DNA of 6,724 bases from Ktedonobacterales bacterium (GTDB taxonomy: Bacteria > Chloroflexota > Ktedonobacteria > Ktedonobacterales > JADMIN01), in NCBI GenBank assembly GCA_015478575.1, contig JADMIN010000140.1:1-6724 (forward strand), given 5' to 3'. The notes under the pieces were generated by a model. The model had not been told where the DNA came from and did not search any database. It was given only the letters and a program-made list of their open reading frames with translations. Of the stretch, positions 1-4,394 are shown one piece after another. Both the position numbers and the translations under genes were made by a program. The stretch's first letter is position 1; every line of letters begins with the position of its first letter.

Positions 1-56
1 GCGCTACGATACGTGCGCTACGATACGTGCGCTACGATACGTGCGCTACGATACGG
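1..56. repeat. Tandem repeat, 14 bp x 4
   Basis: Four head-to-tail copies of GCGCTACGATACGT occupy 1-14, 15-28, 29-42 and 43-56. The first three are identical and the fourth ends in G instead of T. The array touches the window edge, so it may continue upstream. A 14-bp unit does not preserve reading frame, which argues against a coding repeat. It ends 43 bp before the ATG of the RidA-like gene, and each unit contains TACGAT, a partial match to a -10 hexamer, so an effect on that gene's transcription is possible but unproven. Confidence 0.95.
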
Positions 57-99
57 CAGTGGCGCCAGAGGGCGCGTGGCTGGAAGAGAGGAACGGGCG

Positions 100-507
100 A
101 TGTCGCGACAGAATATCAGCTCAGGGGCGCCATGGGAGGCGGTGGTCGGCTACTCGCGGGCCGTGCGCGTCGGTTCGCTGGTCCACGTGGCGGGAACGAC
201 CGCCACGGATAGCACGGGAAACGTCATTGGCGCGGGCGATGCCTATGCGCAGACACTCCAAGCGTTGCGCAACATCGAGGCGGCGCTGCTCGCGGCGGGC
301 GCGAGCCTGCGTGATGTCGTGCGTACGCGCATGTATGTGACCAACATCGCCGATTGGGAGCGGATTGGCCGCGCGCATGGTGAGGTCTTCCGCGACATTC
401 GCCCCGCCGCGACAATGGTCGAGGTGCGTCGGCTGATTGGTCCGACGATGCTCATCGAGATCGAGGCGGAAGCAATTCTGGATGAGCCAGGTCCCCACGA
501 CCCGTGA
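100..507 (+). CDS. RidA/YjgF/YER057c/UK114-family protein lacking the deaminase arginine
   Basis: This gene encodes 135 residues, the usual length for the family, which forms trimers with ligand sites between subunits. The body reads as a Rid domain: GYSRAVRVG (residues 17-25), the VAGTTA strand (30-35), a long helix around TLQALRNIEAALLAAGA (52-68), VVRTRMYVT (73-81) and the C-terminal block PAATMVEV...LIEIEAEAI (102-126). In classical RidA that block begins PARS, and its arginine (Arg105) holds the carboxylate of 2-aminoacrylate-type imines. Here the aligned residue is Ala104, while the acidic IEIEA strand is kept. This places it among Rid relatives not expected to be enamine/imine deaminases, so the substrate is unknown. 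The ATG at 100 is chosen because an AGAGAGG Shine-Dalgarno (85-91) precedes it. Extending further upstream would translate the 14-bp tandem repeat. No partner gene is seen in the window. Confidence 0.9.
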   Translation: MSRQNISSGAPWEAVVGYSRAVRVGSLVHVAGTTATDSTGNVIGAGDAYAQTLQALRNIEAALLAAGASLRDVVRTRMYVTNIADWERIGRAHGEVFRDIRPAATMVEVRRLIGPTMLIEIEAEAILDEPGPHDP

Positions 508-549
508 GAGGACGGGTAGGTGACGGCTCGCGGGGCACGCGCTACCGCC

Positions 550-582
550 CGCGGCCAGCCACGATAACGCGCGCTGGCCGCG
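550..582. terminator. GC-rich hairpin between convergent genes, possible bidirectional terminator
   Basis: A perfect 10-bp inverted repeat, CGCGGCCAGC (550-559) and GCTGGCCGCG (573-582), encloses a 13-nt loop. It lies 43 bp after the RidA-like stop and 80 bp beyond the stop of the convergent small gene. No T tract follows on either strand, so it is not a canonical intrinsic terminator. Its place between two convergent 3' ends is what suggests a termination or mRNA-end role. The rest of 508-662 shows nothing else. Confidence 0.4.
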
Positions 583-662
583 CTGGATGGTGTTGGGTGC
601 CGCCTGGGGCCATGGCCTAGGTAGTTCCCGTCGGCACATGCCACCCAGACGGCGTCGCGTGG

Positions 663-1016
663 CTAACGCTCGATCGGCTCAGGAACACGCCGCGGTGGTT
701 GAGAATCCGTCGCGTTCTGCCGACTCTCCACCAGATGTTGCGCGGTGCCGACCAACTGCTCGACACGCTGTTTGACCGCGGCCAGATTGATGCCCCAGCC
801 GAGACCGATGACATGTGGCGTGACGAGTTCGTCGCTGCTCGGATTCCAATACTCGTTCGCGATCTCGCCCCATTCGGGCACGCGGAAATTGTAGGGAACG
901 CCCGCGATCGTGCCCTTCCACGTGCGCTCTGCCGGAGCTTTCTTGAGCTCCTGGCTGACGGCCGCCGCGGCCAAGCCGGAGAGTATTCCGGCGGAAAACC
1001 AAGTGAACTTACCCAT
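663..1016 (-). CDS. Small DUF5808-like protein with an N-terminal hydrophobic segment
   Basis: This gene encodes 117 residues and begins at the ATG at 1016, preceded by a strong Shine-Dalgarno GGAGGG (1032-1027 on the minus strand, 10-nt gap). Residues 5-20 (TWFSAGILSGLAAAAV) form one short hydrophobic stretch after a basic N terminus, suggesting a membrane anchor or an uncleaved signal. Residues 35-82 carry a compact motif series: GVPYNFRVP, then EYWNPSSDELVTPHVIG, then GLGWGINLAA. This resembles the DUF5808 pattern of small proteins with PYDFR, WNPDD, a TPxxFG-like block and a GWGWxxNF-like block. The assignment is from memory of the family. The C-terminal 35 residues look like an amphipathic helix followed by a polar, proline-rich tail. 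No biochemical function is known to me for the family. It is monocistronic and convergent with the RidA-like gene. Confidence 0.8.
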   Translation of the reverse strand: MGKFTWFSAGILSGLAAAAVSQELKKAPAERTWKGTIAGVPYNFRVPEWGEIANEYWNPSSDELVTPHVIGLGWGINLAAVKQRVEQLVGTAQHLVESRQNATDSQPPRRVPEPIER

Positions 1017-1326
1017 GTGTCGCTAGCCCTCCATACCATAGTTCCTTCGATGGGGAACTCCCCCACGCGCCCGACCCTCTCGTAATGAAGCATACGCTTG
1101 GCGGCGTGTGTGCGTTACAGCGCAGGACGAGAGTCACTGGTCGAGCGTATGGCACGTCCCCTTCCCCATGATCCGCCGCGCGGGAACGCGCGCTGCCGCT
1201 TTGCATTCCACTGTACCTTACCAGGTGAGCAAAAGAAGCCCAGCGAGCCTTGGATGTCGCACGATGCGTGCCGTTTCGCTCCCCACGCGGTAGGGAGATC
1301 AGATGTTCCGCTGGAGCTAGGTAAGA

Positions 1327-1345
1327 TGCCCTGCCAGCCAGGGCA
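1327..1345. other. Short perfect hairpin
   Basis: TGCCCTG (1327-1333) and CAGGGCA (1339-1345) form a perfect 7-bp stem with a 5-nt loop. No T tract follows on either strand. It lies 26 bp before the 14-bp tandem array. It could help end the leftward rnhB transcript or be a protein-binding palindrome, but the sequence does not decide. Confidence 0.35.
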
Positions 1346-1370
1346 CGACCAGCGTATGGCTCGCGTGCGG

Positions 1371-1426
1371 CCTGTGGAGCACGGCCTGTGGAGCACGGCC
1401 TGTGGAGCGCGGCCTGTGGAGCGCGC
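1371..1426. repeat. Tandem repeat, 14 bp x 4
   Basis: Four consecutive copies of CCTGTGGAGCACGG occupy 1371-1384, 1385-1398, 1399-1412 and 1413-1426. The first two are identical. The third has GCGCGG and the fourth GCGCGC in place of GCACGG. Each of the first two units contains the small palindrome GTGGAGCAC. The 14-bp period shifts reading frame at every copy, so this is non-coding. It is the second array of this period and copy number in the window, with an unrelated unit sequence. Confidence 0.93.
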
Positions 1427-1523
1427 GGCGCGAGCGGGGGCCTGGTGATTGCCGCATGCCCCTCACCTGGATCGCTCCGCCTCCCCGATGCGCCGAAGAC
1501 AGCATACCACGTGGGTGGGGTGA

Positions 1524-1545
1524 ACAGCAGGCGCACAGCAGGCGC
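1524..1545. repeat. Direct duplication of 11 bp
   Basis: ACAGCAGGCGC occurs twice back to back (1524-1534 and 1535-1545), 36 bp beyond the rnhB stop on that gene's downstream side. It looks like a minimal tandem duplication. No function is evident. Confidence 0.8.
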
Positions 1546-1581
1546 CGCTGCGCTCCGAGCTGAACGCGACCGCTGGGGCCG

Positions 1582-2298
1582 TTATGGCAGCAGTGGCAGC
1601 GATTGGGCGGATACCGTGCGTCGGGCGCGCTGGCCGCCGCTGAGCGCGGTGGCCACGAAGACGACGCGGTGCTCTGGCGAGGGGCCGTGCGCACGCAGGG
1701 CCGCTAGGTGATGGGCGGTGCCATAGCCAGCGTTGGTATTCCAGCCGAAGACGGTATAGCGCGTGTGGAGGCCTGCCATGAGGGCATCGCGATGGGCCTT
1801 GGCGACGAGTGAGGCGGCGGAGACCGCGGGCACCAGGCTATCCGCCCGCACTAGGCAGCGCACACGCGCGGCGCGCTCCGCTGGCGCGGGGGGGCGCACG
1901 CGGCCATCCACCACATATTCATCGGCGTGAATGGCCGCGATCAGGTGATAGAATGCCTCACGGTTGGCCCAGCCGATACCGTGTAGGTTGATCTCGCTCA
2001 CCGCGATTTCGGCGACCTCCAGCGCGAGGGCATGCCGCCGGATCGCCGCGGCCAGCGCGACCCGCCGGGCGCGCGGGACGGTTTTTGAGTCGCGCAGGAA
2101 GCGCGCGAGCGGCCCCAGCCGCGTCACGATATCGTCGGGCAGCACGACCGCCGCGGCCACGAGTGGACCCGCGAGCGCGCCACGCCCCACCTCATCTAGC
2201 CCGCAGCGAAGCAGCGGACACGGTGGCAAAGCGAGCGGCAGCCGCTGCTCCGCGGGGGCATCGTCGCGTGGCGGGCGGGCGGGCACTGGCTCCTCCAT
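1582..2298 (-). CDS. rnhB: Ribonuclease HII
   Basis: RNase HII cleaves the RNA strand of RNA/DNA hybrids and starts ribonucleotide excision repair by nicking at single ribonucleotides in DNA. The 238-residue product has the full signature: GLDEVGRGALAGPLVAAAVV (residues 33-52) with catalytic Asp35 and Glu36, RDSKTV (69-74), SEINLHGIGWANREAF (101-116), VVDGR with Asp131 (129-133), and RADSLVPAVSAASLVAKAHRD (151-171) with Asp153. It ends with the basic-box region NAGYGTAHHLAAL through HR (189-211). The four DEDD metal ligands are all present, so it should be active. The start is uncertain. The ATG at 2298 leaves a 34-residue low-complexity N-terminal extension, and an in-frame TTG at 2331 would add 11 residues. 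Neither has a clear Shine-Dalgarno. The gene lies 123 bp downstream of rplS on the same strand, a pairing found in many bacteria, and is probably co-transcribed with it. Confidence 0.96.
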   Translation of the reverse strand: MEEPVPARPPRDDAPAEQRLPLALPPCPLLRCGLDEVGRGALAGPLVAAAVVLPDDIVTRLGPLARFLRDSKTVPRARRVALAAAIRRHALALEVAEIAVSEINLHGIGWANREAFYHLIAAIHADEYVVDGRVRPPAPAERAARVRCLVRADSLVPAVSAASLVAKAHRDALMAGLHTRYTVFGWNTNAGYGTAHHLAALRAHGPSPEHRVVFVATALSGGQRARRTVSAQSLPLLP

Positions 2299-2332
2299 GC
2301 GTGTGGCGCGGGCAGAGCGTCCAAATAGCAAT

Positions 2333-2367
2333 GCGGAGGCTTGCCGACGTGTGCCGGGTGCCTCCGC
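2333..2367 (-). other. Intercistronic hairpin between rplS and rnhB
   Basis: GCGGAGGC (2333-2340) and GCCTCCGC (2360-2367) form a perfect 8-bp GC-only stem around a 19-nt loop. In the leftward transcript it falls 54 nt after the L19 stop and 34 nt before the rnhB ATG at 2298, right beside the alternative TTG at 2331. With no U tract it is more likely an mRNA-stabilising or attenuating structure that lowers rnhB expression relative to L19 than a strict terminator. This is inference from position. Confidence 0.4.
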
Positions 2368-2421
2368 TGCGCTGGCTGTGGTATTGGGCGATGCGTTGCC
2401 GCGCGTGAGCGAGACCGTGAG

Positions 2422-2775
2422 CTAGACGCGGCGCTCCTTGAGGCGAGCCGCCTTGCCACGCAAGCCACGCATGTAATAGAGGTTCTTGCGCCGCACGACC
2501 GCGTGCCGCACGACCTCGACCTTCTCGATGCGAGGCGAGTGGGCCAGGAATTTGCGCTCGACCCCGATGCTATGGGCGATACGACGCACGGTGAAGGCCC
2601 GATTGGTGCCCACGCCGTGCAGTCGGATGACAATGCCCTCGAAGATCTGGATACGCTCACGTGCGCCCTCGACCACCTTGAGGTGGACGCGCACGGTATC
2701 GCCAGACTCGATTGTAGGAATATCGGTCCGCAGGTGTGCTTCCTCGACGGCCCGAATCAACGGTGCTACCGACAT
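2422..2775 (-). CDS. rplS: 50S ribosomal protein L19
   Basis: L19 lies at the 30S-50S interface and helps build intersubunit bridges. The 117-residue product matches the typical length of about 115. Conserved stretches appear in order: TIESGDTVRVHLKVVEG (residues 21-37), RIQIFEGIVI (41-50), NRAFTVRRIAHSIGVERKF (58-76, the L19 signature region), IEKVEVVRHAVVRRKNLYY (83-101) and MRGLRGKAARLKER (102-115). The ATG at 2775 is chosen because a GAGGAG Shine-Dalgarno precedes it by 6 nt. An in-frame TTG at 2802 would add nine non-conserved residues and would swallow that Shine-Dalgarno. It is the first gene of a probable rplS-rnhB operon. The usual upstream trmD is absent, with a 392-bp non-coding gap instead, so transcription likely starts immediately upstream. 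Confidence 0.98.
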   Translation of the reverse strand: MSVAPLIRAVEEAHLRTDIPTIESGDTVRVHLKVVEGARERIQIFEGIVIRLHGVGTNRAFTVRRIAHSIGVERKFLAHSPRIEKVEVVRHAVVRRKNLYYMRGLRGKAARLKERRV

Positions 2776-2781
2776 GTCGCG

Positions 2782-2787
2782 CTCCTC
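2782..2787 (-). promoter_or_regulatory. rplS Shine-Dalgarno site
   Basis: On the minus strand this reads GAGGAG, 6 nt before the ATG at 2775. It decides the L19 start in favour of that ATG over the TTG at 2802. Confidence 0.85.
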
Positions 2788-2807
2788 ATTATAGAATGCC
2801 AACGCCT

Positions 2808-2849
2808 AGTATACCATGCCGCCACGTTCCCACGCAACCACTTTTTATT
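2808..2849 (-). promoter_or_regulatory. Putative rplS promoter with UP-like A/T tract
   Basis: Reading the minus strand, an A-rich run AATAAAAAG (2849-2841) is followed by TTGCGT (2837-2832) as a weak -35, an 18-bp spacer, and TATACT (2813-2808) as a -10. Transcription would begin near 2801, giving a leader of about 25 nt that contains the Shine-Dalgarno. The A/T tract stands out sharply in GC-rich surroundings and sits where an UP element contacting the RNA polymerase alpha subunit would be. That fits a strongly expressed ribosomal protein gene. The -35 matches only its first three bases, so the call is tentative. Confidence 0.5.
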
Positions 2850-2980
2850 CCCGCTGTGCTCATGCGGGATAGCGTGCCCTTCGTGTGTCACAATGGCGCG
2901 GCGGGTGGGCATCCAGCGTGGAGCGGATCGTGGGCCGCCCGTCGCCTACAGGGGGTCAGCGTAGGACTATCCACCATCTT

Positions 2981-3007
2981 CTCTGTGCCCTCTGTGCCCT
3001 TCGTGTT
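2981..3007. repeat. CTCTGTGCC-type short element
   Basis: Two exact tandem copies of CTCTGTGCC (2981-2989 and 2990-2998) are followed by a diverged third, CTTCGTGTT (2999-3007). The element keeps a 9-bp register, so it can look like a coding stretch in any frame, but no gene surrounds it. Similar CTCTGTGCCTCTGTG-like stretches are, to my recollection, scattered between genes in Chloroflexota and some other bacteria. That would make this one copy of a dispersed element, but a genome search is needed to confirm it. Confidence 0.6.
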
Positions 3008-3087
3008 AGAATCCCCCATATCCCCGCTCGTGCCATCCGTCCGGCTTGTTGGCGGGTCCCCCTCTACTGCTTGTGGGTTGTGGGGGC

Positions 3088-3120
3088 GGCGCGATGAAGC
3101 TCCGCGCCTCGTGTGGCGCG
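3088..3120 (+). promoter_or_regulatory. Mutually exclusive hairpins upstream of the aminotransferase-serA pair
   Basis: CGCGCC at 3103-3108 can pair with GGCGCG at 3088-3093 (6-bp stem, 9-nt loop) or with the identical GGCGCG at 3115-3120 (6-bp stem, 6-nt loop). The two folds cannot coexist. The element ends 47 bp before the aminotransferase ATG. This is the geometry of an attenuator or a translation-controlling leader, but no U tract, T-box sequence or known riboswitch core is visible, and short GC stems are easily met by chance in such DNA. Confidence 0.3.
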
Positions 3121-3167
3121 CGTGCGTAATTAGAGAAGAACAGTGAGCAGCGAGAGGCAGAGCGCGC

Positions 3168-4298
3168 ATGGAAGAGAATCTCCGCATCCCTGGCCCGACG
3201 CCCATCCCGCCGCCAGTCGCCGCGGCACTCGCCCGCCCGATGATCAACCACCGTGGTCCCGCGTTCGCCGAGCTCCTGCGCCGCGTGACCGATCACCTGC
3301 GCTTCTTCTTTCAGACGGATCAGCCCGTGCTGGGGTTTCCCGCGTCGGGAACCGGCGCGATGGAGGCCGCGGTCGTCAACAGCTTCTCGCCCGGCGATGA
3401 AGTATTGGCCGTCACCATCGGCGTCTTTGGCAACCGCCTCGCGAAGACCGCCGAACTCTTCGGCTTGCGCGTGACACGCATGGAGGTGCCCTGGGGGCAG
3501 GCCGCCGACCCCCAGGCCGTCGCCCAGCGGCTCGCGGAACTCCCCAACGCCCGTGGCGTGCTGGTGACGCACAACGAGACCTCGACCGGCGTGACCAACG
3601 ATCTGCGCGCCATTGCCCAAGCGGCGCGTGCCAAGCGCTCGGATATCCTCTTGATCGTGGATGCCGTCAGCTCGCTCGGTTGTGTAGACCTGCGTATGGA
3701 CGAGTGGGATCTCGATGTCGTCTTCACTGGCTCGCAGAAGGGGTGGATGGTCCCGCCTGGCCTCGCCATGATCGCTGCCAGCGAGCGTGGCTGGGCCGCG
3801 ACGGCGCGGGCGACCCTGCCGCGCTACTACTGGGATTTTCGGCGCGCGCGCGCGTCGCTAGAGAAGGGCCAGACGCCGTATACGCCCCCTGTCAGCATTT
3901 ATTTCGGGCTGGATGTCGCCCTCCAGATGATGCGTGACGAGGGGCGTGAAGCCATCTTTGCGCGTCACCAGGCGGTCGCCGATTTGACGCGCGCCCGCGC
4001 GCGCGCGCTGGGCCTGCGCCTCTTCGCTGAGCTAGCGCACGCCTCGAATACCGTGACCGCGTTGCGCGTCCCGGAGGGAGGAGATGGCAAGGCATTGACC
4101 AAAGCCTTGCGCGAGCGTGAGGGCGTGGTGATCGCTGGCGGGCAGGAGCGGCTGGAAGGCCAGATTCTCCGCATTGGTCACCTCGGCTACGTCCACGAAG
4201 CGGATATCACCGCGTGCATGGACGCGCTGGAGCGCCAACTCGTGGCGGTCGGCTACTCCCTGCCCGTCGGCTCAAGCGGCCTGGCGCGCGGGGAGTAG
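3168..4298 (+). CDS. Class V PLP-dependent aminotransferase, alanine/serine-glyoxylate type; likely phosphoserine aminotransferase
   Basis: The 376-residue product is a cytosolic fold-type I PLP enzyme. The N terminus NLRIPGPTPIPP and PMINHRGPAFAELL (residues 24-37) is typical of the alanine-glyoxylate/serine-pyruvate branch. Other family marks are the phosphate loop SGTGAMEAA (60-68), THNETSTGV (134-142), VDAVSSLG with Asp165 for the pyridine nitrogen (164-171), and FTGSQKGWMVPPGLA (186-200) with the Schiff-base Lys191. ILRIGHLG (333-340) supplies the substrate carboxylate arginine, Arg335. Start: the ATG at 3168 follows GAGAGG by 10 nt. The gene is directly upstream of serA on the same strand with a 96-bp gap. 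That context suggests it converts 3-phosphohydroxypyruvate to phosphoserine, replacing a classical serC. Alanine-glyoxylate or serine-glyoxylate transamination is the alternative, and the sequence alone cannot exclude broad specificity. Confidence 0.93.
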   Translation: MEENLRIPGPTPIPPPVAAALARPMINHRGPAFAELLRRVTDHLRFFFQTDQPVLGFPASGTGAMEAAVVNSFSPGDEVLAVTIGVFGNRLAKTAELFGLRVTRMEVPWGQAADPQAVAQRLAELPNARGVLVTHNETSTGVTNDLRAIAQAARAKRSDILLIVDAVSSLGCVDLRMDEWDLDVVFTGSQKGWMVPPGLAMIAASERGWAATARATLPRYYWDFRRARASLEKGQTPYTPPVSIYFGLDVALQMMRDEGREAIFARHQAVADLTRARARALGLRLFAELAHASNTVTALRVPEGGDGKALTKALREREGVVIAGGQERLEGQILRIGHLGYVHEADITACMDALERQLVAVGYSLPVGSSGLARGE

Positions 4299-4356
4299 CC
4301 GCGAGGAGTAGCCGCGAGGAGTAGCCGCGGGGAGTAGCCGCGGGGAGTAGCCGCGA
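4292..4356 (+). repeat. Tandem repeat, 13 bp x 5, between aminotransferase gene and serA
   Basis: Five consecutive 13-bp units start at 4292, 4305, 4318, 4331 and 4344. Units 1, 2 and 5 are GGAGTAGCCGCGA, and units 3 and 4 end in GG instead of GA. The first unit includes the aminotransferase stop codon (4296-4298). Because 13 is not a multiple of three, the TAG in successive units falls in all three frames. Units 3-4 place CCGCGG at 4325-4330 and 4338-4343 around a GGAGTAG loop, a potential 6-bp hairpin. The array ends 38 bp before the serA ATG. Confidence 0.95.
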
Positions 4357-4380
4357 GCGGCAAGGCCGCCATGGCAAGAG

Positions 4381-4386
4381 AGGGAG
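4381..4386 (+). promoter_or_regulatory. serA Shine-Dalgarno site
   Basis: AGGGAG lies 8 nt before the ATG at 4395. The alternative in-frame ATG at 4371 is preceded only by a weak AAGG, so this site favours 4395 as the serA start. Confidence 0.7.
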
Positions 4387-4394
4387 CGTCGCGC

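Larger units (their letters stand above)
1017..1581. other. Gene-free region between the DUF5808-like gene and rnhB
   Basis: No reading frame in these 565 bp looks like a protein. The frames that stay open have compositions dictated by repeats and GC bias, and none has a recognisable motif or convincing ribosome binding site. No tRNA-like cloverleaf or TTCGAATCC-type arm was seen. The region holds the Shine-Dalgarno and presumably the promoter of the DUF5808-like gene at its left end, a small hairpin at 1327-1345, a 14-bp tandem array at 1371-1426 and an 11-bp duplication at 1524-1545. It would also contain the 3' untranslated end of the rnhB transcript. Confidence 0.7.
2850..3167. other. Divergent spacer between rplS and the aminotransferase gene
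   Basis: There is no credible gene here. The spacer contains an exact 13-bp direct repeat, GTGCCCTTCGTGT, at 2874-2886 and 2994-3006. It also holds the CTCTGTGCC element (2981-3007) that includes the second copy, the alternative hairpins at 3088-3120, and the ribosome binding site of the aminotransferase gene (GAGAGG, 3152-3157). A 6-bp hairpin at 2849-2869 is also present, without a T tract on its 3' side on either strand. No confident sigma-70 promoter for the rightward genes was found. Confidence 0.6.

Noticed and set aside
13..99. Upstream extension of the RidA-like reading frame
   Set aside because: The extension would translate the 14-bp tandem repeat and add 29 residues not found in the family. 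The ATG at 100 has a good Shine-Dalgarno and gives the normal family length.
121..639. Long minus-strand frame opposite the RidA-like gene
   Set aside because: It is a shadow of the real gene in high-GC DNA, with no recognisable motif and Cys/His/Arg-rich composition.
1098..1448. Plus-strand frame of 116 codons in the gap before rnhB
   Set aside because: It has no ribosome binding site or family motif. Its C-terminal part is the translation of the 14-bp repeat (VEHGLWSTACGARPVE).
2788..2793. Perfect TATAAT on the minus strand before rplS
   Set aside because: It abuts the Shine-Dalgarno, so transcription would start at or after the ribosome binding site. It also has no -35 partner. The TATACT further upstream fits better.
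2776..2802. TTG start at 2802 for L19
   Set aside because: It would add nine non-conserved residues and place the strong GAGGAG Shine-Dalgarno inside the coding region.
2842..2869. T tract next to a 6-bp hairpin as an intrinsic terminator
   Set aside because: On the plus strand the T run precedes the hairpin, and on the minus strand the hairpin is followed by A residues. Neither has the hairpin-then-T order of an intrinsic terminator.
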